From the NCBI RefSeq assembly GCF_018403225.1, contig NZ_BOSG01000002.1:558001-622000 (forward strand): 64,000 nucleotides of DNA, written 5' to 3'. Origin of the DNA: Paenibacillus sp. J23TS9. Lineage in GTDB: Bacteria; Bacillota; Bacilli; Paenibacillales; Paenibacillaceae. The notes beneath the pieces are model-generated. The model made no database searches. It was not told the DNA's origin and was given only the letters and a program-made list of their open reading frames with translations. Below, piece by piece: positions 35,641-43,867 of the stretch (positions within the stretch are counted from its first letter, which is position 1; each line of letters starts with the position of its first letter). A program made the position numbers and the translations under genes.

Positions 35641-37143
35641 TCAGGATTGAGTAACCAATTCCTTCTTATCAGCCTTTTGGGCAGCTGGTGCTTTATCAAG
35701 CCACCACTCGAATCCATCCGCTTTAACCAATTGATCAGAAGCCTCAGGTCCATTCGATCCTGCCGGATAATACGACATAGGGATCAAATCCTGCTCAAAT
35801 GCATCGAGGATTGGCTGCACATATTCCCAGGAAAGCTCAACTTCATCCCAGTGGGCGAAGAAGGTGGAATCGCCGCGGACAGCATCAAAAATCAGGTTTT
35901 CGTAGGCTTCCGGCAATTCCTTTTCATTGGAGAAGAAGTTAATGCGCATTGGCTCAAGCTTCTCGGTGTTGAGTGGATCCTTTTTATTCAACTGAATAAA
36001 GATACCTTCATTCGGGTTAATTTCGATGACCAGAAGATTAGGGTCGCTTGTGGTAGTTTGTCCTTTTAAAGGCTCTTTAAATTCAATAACGATCCGCGTA
36101 GATTTTTCCGCCATTCTTTTTCCTGTACGAATATAGAAAGGAACTTCACTCCAGAAGTAATTATCAATCCATAAACGGAGAGCGATGAAGGTATCATTTT
36201 TTGAGTCTTTTGGAACGTTCGGTTCATCGGTATAGCCTTGTACTGACTTTCCTTGCAATTCTCCCGCTGTGTATTGACCGCGGATAACATTCTTCGCGAT
36301 GTCCTCCATTTGCAGCGGACGCAGGGATTCCATGACATTTTTCTTCTTCATCCGGACTTCGCTCGCATCACTCTTCCGGGGAAGTCGCATGCTGATCATC
36401 ATGAGAAGCTGGAGCATATGGTTCTGCACCATATCACGGATGGCTCCGGATTTATCGTAATATCCTGCTCTTTCTTCAACACCAACCGTCTCACTCGCCG
36501 TAATTTGAACGTTGGCGATATGATGATTGGACCATAGGGCCTTCAAAATAGGATTCGAGGATTCGAGGATTTCGAGATTCTGCACCATCGATTTGCCAAG
36601 GTAATGGTCAATCCGGTAAATTTCGCTTTCATCAAAAGCTTTGCTGAGCTGTTCATTGAGATGCCGTGCCGATTTCAAATCACGTCCGAACGGTTTCTCG
36701 ATAATCAGCCGCTTCCAGCCATTAGTTGAGCCAAGACCGCTCTCCTTAATGTTCAAAGCGATGACATCAAAAAATTCCGGTCCGACCGAGAGGTAAAACA
36801 TGCGGTTTTCCGGAATGCCTAGCTCCTGCTCACGTGACTCTACAAGACTCCGCAGCTTCTGATAATCCTCCACATGAGTCGCATCCAGCGCAGAATAACG
36901 AATCGATTGCAGGAAAGCCTCTACGACAGCGGGATCGTTTGCCGCTCTTCTTGAAAAAGTCTGCAGCGACTTCGCTACAACCTGTTGAAACTCTGTATGT
37001 GACTGCTCTTTTCTTCCCAGAGCAATGATCGAGAATGCTTCAGGCATTTTGTTATCTATATACAGATTGAATAAGGCAGGGTATATTTTTCTCTTCGCTA
37101 AATCCCCTGTCCCTCCAAATAAGACAAATGACATATTGTCCAC
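35641..37143 (-). CDS. zwf: Glucose-6-phosphate 1-dehydrogenase
   Basis: 500 residues. FVLFGGTGDLAKRKIYPAL is the NADP-binding start; RIDHYLGKSMVQN holds the substrate-binding and catalytic residues; the C-terminal WDEVELSW region is also typical. The GTG at 37143 is chosen because GGAGGAG is 6 nt upstream; the ATGs at 37254 and 37158 lack a good RBS. It opens the pathway from glucose-6-phosphate to 6-phosphogluconolactone with NADPH formation. First gene of the operon, divergent from hxlR, with a clear promoter and repeat operator upstream. Confidence 0.93.
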   Translation of the reverse strand: MDNMSFVLFGGTGDLAKRKIYPALFNLYIDNKMPEAFSIIALGRKEQSHTEFQQVVAKSLQTFSRRAANDPAVVEAFLQSIRYSALDATHVEDYQKLRSLVESREQELGIPENRMFYLSVGPEFFDVIALNIKESGLGSTNGWKRLIIEKPFGRDLKSARHLNEQLSKAFDESEIYRIDHYLGKSMVQNLEILESSNPILKALWSNHHIANVQITASETVGVEERAGYYDKSGAIRDMVQNHMLQLLMMISMRLPRKSDASEVRMKKKNVMESLRPLQMEDIAKNVIRGQYTAGELQGKSVQGYTDEPNVPKDSKNDTFIALRLWIDNYFWSEVPFYIRTGKRMAEKSTRIVIEFKEPLKGQTTTSDPNLLVIEINPNEGIFIQLNKKDPLNTEKLEPMRINFFSNEKELPEAYENLIFDAVRGDSTFFAHWDEVELSWEYVQPILDAFEQDLIPMSYYPAGSNGPEASDQLVKADGFEWWLDKAPAAQKADKKELVTQS

Positions 37144-37205
37144 CGTTAACTCCTCCATTCCACCATAAAACATAAGCTGCCGGCAGCAGTTTTCACTGCA
37201 TATAT

Positions 37206-37231
37206 GGTTACTAAAAATAACCCGATTACTT
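37206..37231 (-). promoter_or_regulatory. Candidate HxlR operator in zwf leader
   Basis: Minus strand: AAGTAAT-N11-TAGTAACC, two AGTAAY direct repeats 18 bp apart, located just downstream of the predicted transcription start. The same spacing and sequence type occurs in the hxlR leader (37385-37410). Position after +1 suits a repressor. Confidence 0.6.
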
Positions 37232-37241
37232 AACATGGGCA

Positions 37242-37270
37242 ATATTAAACCCATTTTTCCGCCCTGTCAA
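37242..37270 (-). promoter_or_regulatory. zwf promoter
   Basis: Minus strand: perfect -35 TTGACA (37265-37270), 17 bp, -10 TAATAT (37242-37247). It lies about 100 bp before the GTG start. Confidence 0.78.
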
Positions 37271-37384
37271 ACATTTTTTGTCCAAATTATGAACAACCCT
37301 TTTCCCCCTTAAATGATAGCGTTTCCGTGATATTATGTTGTATAATTGCTTAAATGCCATCATAAATGCATGATATGGACTGCA

Positions 37385-37410
37385 TAGTAACTTGATCATA
37401 TTTAGTAACC
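37385..37410 (+). promoter_or_regulatory. Candidate HxlR operator in its own leader
   Basis: TAGTAAC-N11-TAGTAACC, direct repeats 18 bp apart, ending 4 bp before the RBS GGGAGG of hxlR. Mirrors the element in the zwf leader. A possible hxlR promoter is -35 TTGTAT (37338-37343), 17 bp, CATAAA (37361-37366), or the TATAAT at 37341. Confidence 0.58.
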
Positions 37411-37433
37411 GTGGGAGGAAGGAGTGAGTAAAA

Positions 37434-37754
37434 ATGAATGATGAAAAACACGAAAATCCATTATGTGAAAAAATAGAAATCGCCTATCAGATTACAGGTA
37501 AAAAATGGGTCAATCTCATTATCCATACCTTGATGGACGAACCCAAACGTTTCAGTGAGATTCAGGCCTATATTCCCGATCTTAGTAAGCGCATGCTTAA
37601 TGAGCGGATCAAGGAATTAGAGGATAGCGGAATTATTATCCGTAACGTCATTACAGAACGCCCCGTTCGTATCGAGTATTCCTTGACCAGAAAAGGGACG
37701 GAACTCGGAAGAGCCCTGCGGGCAGTGGAGGAATGGGCTGAGAAATGGTACTAG
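37434..37754 (+). CDS. HxlR-family winged-helix regulator
   Basis: 106 residues. Family features: short N-terminus with a Cys (NPLCEKIEIAYQITGKKW), the helix-turn-helix RFSEIQAYIPDLSKRMLNERIKELEDSGII, and wing RPVRIEYSLTRKGTELG. HxlR proteins sense aldehydes or redox changes; the B. subtilis HxlR activates the formaldehyde-detoxifying ribulose monophosphate genes. Here it is divergent from zwf-gnd-tal and shares a repeat operator with it, so it probably controls the oxidative pentose phosphate genes. RBS GGGAGGAAGG. Confidence 0.88.
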   Translation: MNDEKHENPLCEKIEIAYQITGKKWVNLIIHTLMDEPKRFSEIQAYIPDLSKRMLNERIKELEDSGIIIRNVITERPVRIEYSLTRKGTELGRALRAVEEWAEKWY

Positions 37755-37781
37755 CTGTTATGTGTTCTTGCTACGCCGTTT

Positions 37782-37807
37782 TGTTAGCGTTTACAAACCA
37801 AATTATG
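37782..37807 (-). promoter_or_regulatory. Orphan cre with -10, pointing antisense into hxlR
   Basis: Minus strand: CATAAT (37802-37807), 6 nt, then TGTAAACGCTAACA (37782-37795), a perfect cre. The geometry equals the three importer-type promoters, but the only thing downstream is the antisense strand of hxlR and then zwf. No 45-bp element is seen here. Confidence 0.6.
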
Positions 37808-37854
37808 TAACTTTAGTCATATAAAATTCACTTGTTTTCTTCTGTTTTTTCATA

Positions 37855-37886
37855 AAAAGATTCTGCATCTAAAGATGCAGAATCTG
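37855..37886 (-). terminator. Terminator after DsrE-like gene
   Basis: Hairpin GATTCTGCATCT-aa-AGATGCAGAATC, followed on the minus strand by T5. It lies 63 nt past the stop of the DsrE/YedF-like gene. Confidence 0.82.
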
Positions 37887-37948
37887 TAGCAATCGCCGTA
37901 TGCTGTTTTTTCAATGAACGAGTCGAAAATTCATCTCTGCCAGCCCTC

Positions 37949-38287
37949 TTAAGCCAGTGTCATCACTTCATATTTGTCTGCCAGCTCCATAAAATGTCCC
38001 ATACTTGAAATTTCACCGGCTGTCAGCTTCTCGCGAACATCGTAATAGTCCACGCAAGTGGCACAGGCCAGCACGGGCACACCTTTGCCCTCCAGCTCCT
38101 TCAGATGCACGGAAGCCAGAGACAATTCCGTCAGTGCAAGCACGCCCCGATTCGCGCAAAAGATGGCCGCAGGCAGCTGCTCGCGCTGCTTCAGCAGTGT
38201 GAAAAACGTTTCCAAAATCTGCGCACCCAGCCCCGGATCACCGTTTCCCATACTGTCGGTGGTCAGAAAAATAACTTTATTTTGCAT
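37949..38287 (-). CDS. DsrE/YedF-like small sulfur-relay family protein
   Basis: 112 residues. It resembles the C-terminal DsrE-like domain of the selenium-metabolism protein YedF: FLTTDSMGNGDPGLGAQILETFF, ANRGVLALTE, then GVPVLACATCVDYYDVREKLTAGEISSM with a CxxC-type pair. The N-terminal TusA-like domain of YedF is absent, and no selenium genes (selA, selB, selD) are nearby. Probable role in sulfur or selenium handling is by family only. RBS AAAGGATGG; monocistronic with its own terminator. Confidence 0.7.
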   Translation of the reverse strand: MQNKVIFLTTDSMGNGDPGLGAQILETFFTLLKQREQLPAAIFCANRGVLALTELSLASVHLKELEGKGVPVLACATCVDYYDVREKLTAGEISSMGHFMELADKYEVMTLA

Positions 38288-38412
38288 TCCAATCCATCCT
38301 TTCCGTCCTTATAATCTCATAATCACTTCCAACGATAGCCCACGTCCGGCTAAAGAGCAACCACAGGGCCGGCGCTCCCATGATCATCCGGCTCATAGTT
38401 ATAGTTGTTTTA

Positions 38413-38832
38413 TTATTTTTTTATATTAATACTGGATGTAATAGAAAATCCAAATATAACACTTGAAATCATAGGAATATGGTCATTTACGAGAATGTAT
38501 GAAAAAATCGGCTCATTGAAATGAAATAATCCTGAATATGCCCAAATATAACTCATAGAAACGATGAAGGATGGTAGAGTAAGTAACAAAAGTCTAGATA
38601 TATCAATACGTGAACTCCCTTTAGCTTTAATTAGGCCATTTAAACCCAGCAGAGCTCCAATACCCCCGTAACAAACAATGATTACGACCGTTATATATAT
38701 CGGACTAAAATTGAAGCTCTCTCTTGCCTGGGCATAATGATTGGCGATTAACTTTGATCCAGTAGTGAGCAGTGCGATAATTAATACCAAATAAATTAAA
38801 TTACCCATAAAGCTGTTTTGAATTTTTTTCAT
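38413..38832 (-). CDS. Small membrane protein of unknown function, AT-rich
   Basis: 139 residues with four hydrophobic segments (about 10-28, 45-68, 78-100, 112-132). No motif recognised. The gene and its flanks are clearly richer in A/T than the neighbours, and codon choice follows that, which may point to recent acquisition. RBS GAGGGGGG is good, so it is likely expressed. The 38833-39055 stretch upstream is AT-rich and holds no other gene. Confidence 0.6.
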   Translation of the reverse strand: MKKIQNSFMGNLIYLVLIIALLTTGSKLIANHYAQARESFNFSPIYITVVIIVCYGGIGALLGLNGLIKAKGSSRIDISRLLLLTLPSFIVSMSYIWAYSGLFHFNEPIFSYILVNDHIPMISSVIFGFSITSSINIKK

Positions 38833-39055
38833 GTAATTCCCCCCTCTCTTTAATTGGGTGGTTCCTTATTTGTCCAATATGTTTAATTGTTATTATATAT
38901 GTAATGTTTAGGTAATCCTTCAATAAATTATAAATCGATATGAAACTCAAGAATTATGAACCAATAGTCAGATAAGCTAATTGTTCAGCAACCGTTGTAC
39001 GAAAATAGTATGTTTTCCGCTCGGCTGCATGAGGAGCTTTAGAAACCCTCTAAAA

Positions 39056-39104
39056 TAAAGAAGCCGCTGTCCCAAAGGTTTCGTCACGGGCAGCGGCTTT
39101 TTAA
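39056..39104. terminator. Terminator after SMR gene
   Basis: Hairpin AAGCCGCTGTCCC...CGGGCAGCGGCTT with A-run before and T5 after; usable in both directions. It lies just past the stop of the SMR gene on the minus strand. Confidence 0.82.
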
Positions 39105-39114
39105 TATCTAATAT

Positions 39115-39441
39115 TCAATGGGCGGCCCCCTTCAGATTGATGATTACGACACCCAGCATAATAAGCACAAGTCCTGCCGCGGTCGTCATGCTGGCCGCCT
39201 CCTTCCAAACAACAATACCGATAATGGCGGTCACCGCCGTTCCGACACCTGACCAGATTGCGTAGGCTGTGCCAATCGGAATATGCTGAAGTGTGATCGA
39301 AAGCGCATAAAAGGCGATGCCAAAACCCAGCACGGTCGCCAGACTTGGCAGCCATTTGGAAAATCCCTCCGACGCTTTAAGCATCGAAGTGCCAAACAGT
39401 TCAGAAGCAATGGCAACAGCCAAAAACAGATAAGCCTTCAT
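39115..39441 (-). CDS. Small multidrug resistance (SMR/EmrE-type) exporter
   Basis: 108 residues and four membrane helices. The essential proton/drug-binding Glu14 is present in FLAVAIASELFGTSMLK, and the YAIWSGVGTA segment carries the conserved Trp and Gly of the family. It would work as an antiparallel dimer exporting cationic compounds or guanidinium. RBS GAGGTG. Its start overlaps the stop of a 19-codon upstream frame by 4 nt (ATGA). No second SMR gene is adjacent, although many Bacillales SMRs are paired. Confidence 0.9.
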   Translation of the reverse strand: MKAYLFLAVAIASELFGTSMLKASEGFSKWLPSLATVLGFGIAFYALSITLQHIPIGTAYAIWSGVGTAVTAIIGIVVWKEAASMTTAAGLVLIMLGVVIINLKGAAH

Positions 39442-39497
39442 CCCCCACTCACCTCTTTGCCAGCGTATGCAATATTTCGCTTATTCATCTTTTTCAT
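39438..39497 (-). CDS. Possible 19-residue leader ORF upstream of SMR gene
   Basis: ATG at 39497 with GAAAGGA 10 nt upstream; encodes MKKMNKRNIAYAGKEVSGG and stops in an ATGA overlap with the SMR start, so translation could be coupled. The frame stays open about 34 codons further upstream with a coding-like composition, so it may instead be the tail of a broken gene. No guanidine riboswitch core was recognised. Confidence 0.35.
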   Translation of the reverse strand: MKKMNKRNIAYAGKEVSGG

Positions 39498-39673
39498 ATC
39501 GATCAGTCCTTTCTCATCTGTCCATTGCCGCTTCCATAGCGTTGCAAGTTCTAATGTTCTTACCCATGCCTCCTCTGCCCAATCAACAACCGAGATGGCA
39601 TTGCTGGATTATGCTGATGCCCAAACCGGAGCTGGGGCCGTGACAATACGTATATATCAGAAGTTTCGCACAT

Positions 39674-39707
39674 AAAAAAACGGACACGAGCCCGTGTCCG
39701 TTTTTTT
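39674..39707. terminator. Terminator after SLH-protein gene
   Basis: Hairpin ACGGACACG-agc-CGTGTCCGT flanked by A7 and T7. It ends the SLH-protein transcript on the minus strand. Confidence 0.9.
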
Positions 39708-39724
39708 AAACTTCCATTATTTGA

Positions 39725-42697
39725 TTATCGGATAAGACCTGCCTGCAGCAAAAGCCGCTGCAACACGGCCGCTGTCTCGGCCTTTGTAATGCTGCTTTGT
39801 GGCTGCAGCTCAGCGTTAGCGCCCTGCATAAGCTTGCTTTGTACCGCATTGGCAATGGCATCCATGGCCCAGCTGTGGATGGAACCCTTATCAGCAAATC
39901 CGGCGAGAACATCATTAGCGTTGCTGACATGGGTGTTCAACCCCGTAAGCTTCATTGCCCTGTTTAGAAGAACCATCGCTTCCTCTCGGGTAATCGTGTT
40001 ATCCGGACGGAACGTGCCGTCTTCATACCCCGTAATCAATCCGAATTCCTTCGCCTGAGTCACTGCTCCTGTATACGGATTAGCAGGACTCATATCCGTA
40101 TAAGAACTGTTCTTTCCATTGTCGGCAATGCCAAGTGCCCTAACCATAGCTGACGCAAACTCTCCGCGGGTAATGGCCTTCGCCGGTATAAAATGCGTAT
40201 CGTCTGTACCCTGTATAATCAGCCTCGAAGCCATATCGTTCACGATGTTCTGGGCCCAGCTTCCTTCCAGATCGGCAAAGGTCTTCGGATGGCTGATTAA
40301 AGCAACCCAGCCGCTGGTTAAGCTGCTGATCACAGCCGCTTTTTGTCCGCTGCGTTCCGTGATGTAGGTTGGTACCGGATGAATAGAACCATCCTCTTCC
40401 ACCATGACCCCGGTTGTAATCCTGCCAGCATCCACCTTGTCCGGAATATCGATAATCTGCTGTACATAAGAGCCGAATGATTTAAGCGCAAGCGGCTTAC
40501 CCTTATAGACCGCATTCACCGTAAACTCCCCGGCCGGCAAAACAACATCAAACCCCTGCTCCTTGGCTTTCATGTCCAAAGGCTCTTCCTGTGCCTTGTC
40601 CGCTTTGGAAACACCAAGACGGATCACAAGCTCGGACAGATTTAGTCCCGCTCCATATCCTTCCGTCAGCTGAGTTTTAGAAATCGCATCTGCGGGCAAT
40701 CGAATAATTCCTCTAGGCGTAACAAATTCGAGAATCGCATGCTTATCCTGCAATGCCTGGAGAGCCTCACCATTTAGTTCCATGACAAAGCGATCGGCAT
40801 TTTGCGTAACCGGAATCGAAACTGTCGGTTGATTCCCGGCAGAGGCTAGTAAAGACTGGATCGCAGCGGTATCGATATGGGCCGTTACCACGGCCTGACC
40901 GTTTTCCGTCTTGGTGCCGGTTGTAACCACCTGATCATATGTCTTGTCTCCTACCGTTACTCGAACAGGTACAGTCGTACCATTACCTCCGGAGGAAGGG
41001 GTACCTACAGTTCCGGTTCCGCCTCCACTACCGCTGGATGATCCCTCGCCATTTCCGGCAGTGCCGCCACTCCCTCCTGAGCCTCCGCCGCCCGGATTAC
41101 CGGTGTCTTTTTTAATCCAGTGTGCATAAAGCTTGACGTTACCGTCTTTCATCTGGAATTTGTTACCTTCAAGATAGTTCGTACCTTTGCCATCCGCCTG
41201 GGTATTCCAGCCCGCAAAGGAATATCCCTCCATGCTAAGCTCACCCCGGTTACCCAATACAATGACTTCAGCGTCCGCTTCATAGGTTAATGGATCGACC
41301 GGCACGCTTCCCTGAAGGCTGCCGTTACTGTCATAGGTTACGCTAAATTTCTGCACCGGCTCGGTTCCACTGCATAGCGGACGTGATCCGAAGCAAATTG
41401 CCTGCCCCGTCATGACACTGGATTCGTTCTGCGAATAAAGCACATAGTTGGCTGAATGATGATCTCCCTGATCCTGGATACCGATTGTTGCCGATGCTCC
41501 ATTATCGTAGCGGCCCCCACCGACTCCGTCCATTTCGATCTGTGGATACTGAAAGTGGATATTACCGCTTTTCTCATACAAAATAGCTTGGAACGTGACG
41601 GGCGCATCCACGCCCACATAATACATATGGTTCCATTGGATGATAAATTTCCGATCACCCGGTTGACCTACTATTTGGGTATAAATACCCGATCTTTCGT
41701 CCCCGCTTTTGATCTCCATATTCCCCAAATAAGGATAAAGCGCCGGAGGGGATTCAAAGTCCGGATATTCGTCCATGTACATCGTGTCATAGTCACGGTC
41801 GCCAAAATACAAGGCACCCATGGGACTAACGGTGATTTGATGATAAATGTTGTTGTAGAAACGGAAGTTAAAAGGCAGTTCAACGTTAGCTACGTCTCTC
41901 TCTCCGCTGCTTGTTCTCGTGATTTGAGCAGCCGTTCCATCAGAAGCAGCATCCCAATCTTCATATTCTACTTGATCATTGTATGTGTATGGATACAGCG
42001 TCCCTGCCTGGACATCAAAATAGGTATGGACCTTATTTTCTCCACCCTCTTCGACCACTTGGGTCTCTCTTGGTGTTCGGTTACTGTCATCAGGCTTGAC
42101 CACCAAGCTGCCGAACGGCTGTCCTTCCACTTCAGCAGAGATGGTATATGGGCCGGACCCCATCGTATTCATGGCAAAATGCAGAGACTGATCGGAGCTG
42201 TCGTAGGATAATTCATCATTTCCGAAGCTGACCGTTGTTTCCTCCCCGGCATCAGGTGTCAACGTAAGACTCATGCGGGATGCCAGCTCAGGTGAGACTG
42301 GAACACTCCCCTTGACGGTTGATACCATGCTCCACTCATAATCCACTGTATCGACGGTTGATTGGTCATCCTTTCGGAGGGTCGATACGCGGAAGGTTAC
42401 GGGATGGGGGTTATCCAGGTCGAAATAAGGAACCCATGTTGCTGGATCAATAGCAAGCAAAAAAGGCTCGCTTGGGTTATCAGGACTGACTTCCTCATGC
42501 ATCTGATCTTCCCCGTAATACGACTCTACTTTCAGTTCATATTCTTCATTTCCGTATTCTGAGTCCATGACAGCAAAAACGTAAGGATTACCCTCCAACG
42601 GCTTCACGGAAATTTCCGCCATCGCCAACAGCGGAAACGCCTGCTGAACACCGAGAAGCAGCGAGGCGGCCAAAGCCGCTTTTTTGAAACGTCTCAT
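39725..42697 (-). CDS. S-layer homology domain cell-surface protein with InlB-type repeat
   Basis: 990 residues. Signal peptide MRRFKKAALAASLLLGVQQA...AMA. A large N-terminal part of unknown fold (about 30-450) carries YFDVQAGTLYPY and NFRFYNNIYHQITVSP segments. An InlB B-repeat-like unit near 455-530 (FSVTYDSNGSLQG... GYSFAGWNTQADGKG... KLYAHW) is followed by a Gly/Ser-rich linker near 535-580. Three SLH domains lie near 800-985 (FADLEGSWAQN, YTDMSPANPYTGAV, FADKGSIHSWAMDAI), each with ITRGE/ITREE-type ends, which bind pyruvylated wall polymer. Role may be adhesion or surface structure. Confidence 0.9.
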   Translation of the reverse strand: MRRFKKAALAASLLLGVQQAFPLLAMAEISVKPLEGNPYVFAVMDSEYGNEEYELKVESYYGEDQMHEEVSPDNPSEPFLLAIDPATWVPYFDLDNPHPVTFRVSTLRKDDQSTVDTVDYEWSMVSTVKGSVPVSPELASRMSLTLTPDAGEETTVSFGNDELSYDSSDQSLHFAMNTMGSGPYTISAEVEGQPFGSLVVKPDDSNRTPRETQVVEEGGENKVHTYFDVQAGTLYPYTYNDQVEYEDWDAASDGTAAQITRTSSGERDVANVELPFNFRFYNNIYHQITVSPMGALYFGDRDYDTMYMDEYPDFESPPALYPYLGNMEIKSGDERSGIYTQIVGQPGDRKFIIQWNHMYYVGVDAPVTFQAILYEKSGNIHFQYPQIEMDGVGGGRYDNGASATIGIQDQGDHHSANYVLYSQNESSVMTGQAICFGSRPLCSGTEPVQKFSVTYDSNGSLQGSVPVDPLTYEADAEVIVLGNRGELSMEGYSFAGWNTQADGKGTNYLEGNKFQMKDGNVKLYAHWIKKDTGNPGGGGSGGSGGTAGNGEGSSSGSGGGTGTVGTPSSGGNGTTVPVRVTVGDKTYDQVVTTGTKTENGQAVVTAHIDTAAIQSLLASAGNQPTVSIPVTQNADRFVMELNGEALQALQDKHAILEFVTPRGIIRLPADAISKTQLTEGYGAGLNLSELVIRLGVSKADKAQEEPLDMKAKEQGFDVVLPAGEFTVNAVYKGKPLALKSFGSYVQQIIDIPDKVDAGRITTGVMVEEDGSIHPVPTYITERSGQKAAVISSLTSGWVALISHPKTFADLEGSWAQNIVNDMASRLIIQGTDDTHFIPAKAITRGEFASAMVRALGIADNGKNSSYTDMSPANPYTGAVTQAKEFGLITGYEDGTFRPDNTITREEAMVLLNRAMKLTGLNTHVSNANDVLAGFADKGSIHSWAMDAIANAVQSKLMQGANAELQPQSSITKAETAAVLQRLLLQAGLIR

Positions 42698-42791
42698 TCC
42701 TTGATCTCTCCCTTACCACAATGAAATAAAGCCGCAGCTGTATTTTCTTTTGACAGCAATCTGAGCTTCCCCGGCGATTCCGGGCACCCTT

Positions 42792-42836
42792 ATCATATCG
42801 ATGCAAAATGGCATGAACAATTAACAAAAGTTAATT
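42792..42836 (-). promoter_or_regulatory. Promoter of SLH-protein gene with adjoining inverted repeat
   Basis: Minus strand: -35 TTGTTC (42815-42820), 17 bp, -10 TATGAT (42792-42797). An inverted repeat AATTAAC-TTTT-GTTAATT (42819-42836) touches the -35 and could be an operator. A small CCCGG/CCGGG hairpin lies in the leader. The remaining 42840-43129 DNA holds the udk leader only. Confidence 0.6.
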
Positions 42837-43129
42837 TTCGACAATTTTCATCCGCAATTTTCCGCATGAACAGATTAAGAAAAGAATCCGCTGCCTTCAT
42901 TTCGTCAAAAATGGGTTTCAGGAAAGAAAAGGCTGTACAGAAATGAAGATTACGGGGCGGAACAAATGGTATACTGATTGCTGGTGATTGAACCGGGTAC
43001 AAAAGCTTCATCAGCCATTTTTTCACTTTGTGCCATGCCTGTGCGGATCCATGGTGAAAAAATGCGCATGCTGTGCTACAATACTGGAATTGCACCGGCA
43101 AATAGATCAGGGAGGTTTATATACAAGCC

Positions 43130-43765
43130 ATGCTCATTATTGGTATCGCCGGCGGGACAGGCTCCGGCAAAACGACAGTAGCCCGCTCCGTCATTGACCG
43201 TCTTGGTACGGGTAAAGTTACTTTTATATCCCAGGACAACTACTATAAAGATCACAAACATCTCACGCTGGAGGAACGGGCACTGATTAATTACGATCAT
43301 CCCTTCGCCTTCGATAATGAGCTGCTGATCGAGCATCTTGCCCAGCTTCGGGCAGGAGAAGCAGCATACGCACCGGTATATGACTTCACGGTCCATGCCC
43401 GTTCCACAACTGAAACGCTGGAACTGAGACCCAACAATATTATTATTATCGAGGGACTGCATGTCCTGTCTGACGAGAATCTTCGCGGAATGCTGGATAT
43501 CAAGGTGTTTGTCGACACAGACCCCGATGTTCGCATTTTACGCCGTGTCGTGCGAGATATCGAGGAACGCGGCCGTTCCATTCAATCGGTAAACCAGCAG
43601 TATCTGACCACGGTAAAGCCGATGCATGAGGCCTTTATTGAGCCTTCGAAAAAATACGCCGACCTGATCATACCCGAAGGCGGGGAGAACGAAGTCGGTA
43701 TTCAGCTCCTGTCCATCTTGACGGAGAAATTCCTGTCAGGTGACCGGGATTGGTCTGATTACTAA
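43130..43765 (+). CDS. udk: Uridine kinase
   Basis: 211 residues. P-loop GIAGGTGSGKTTVA, SQDNYYKD and NYDHPFAFD are the nucleoside-binding signatures of uridine/cytidine kinase; IIIIEGLHVL and the lid region RRVVRDIEERGRS also fit. It phosphorylates uridine and cytidine in pyrimidine salvage. The GGGAGG upstream is about 14 nt from the ATG, longer than usual, but no better start exists. Single gene followed by a strong terminator. Confidence 0.94.
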   Translation: MLIIGIAGGTGSGKTTVARSVIDRLGTGKVTFISQDNYYKDHKHLTLEERALINYDHPFAFDNELLIEHLAQLRAGEAAYAPVYDFTVHARSTTETLELRPNNIIIIEGLHVLSDENLRGMLDIKVFVDTDPDVRILRRVVRDIEERGRSIQSVNQQYLTTVKPMHEAFIEPSKKYADLIIPEGGENEVGIQLLSILTEKFLSGDRDWSDY

Positions 43766-43812
43766 GCCCTGTTTGCATCACGCAGCCAGCGGATACGTAT
43801 AGGCATACAGCA

Positions 43813-43848
43813 GCCCCCGGTGCATTCATGCGCCGGGGGCTTTTTTTT
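43813..43848 (+). terminator. udk terminator
   Basis: Hairpin GCCCCCGG(T)G...CGCCGGGGGC followed by T8. Confidence 0.92.
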
Positions 43849-43867
43849 AAATACGATCTGACTTTAT

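Noticed and set aside
39442..39600. Guanidine riboswitch ahead of the SMR gene
   Set aside because: No conserved ykkC or mini-ykkC core motifs were found; the region reads as an open frame instead.
42700..42800. Cyclic dinucleotide riboswitch in the SLH-protein leader
   Set aside because: Only a small CCCGG/CCGGG hairpin is present; conserved GEMM or ydaO motifs were not recognised.
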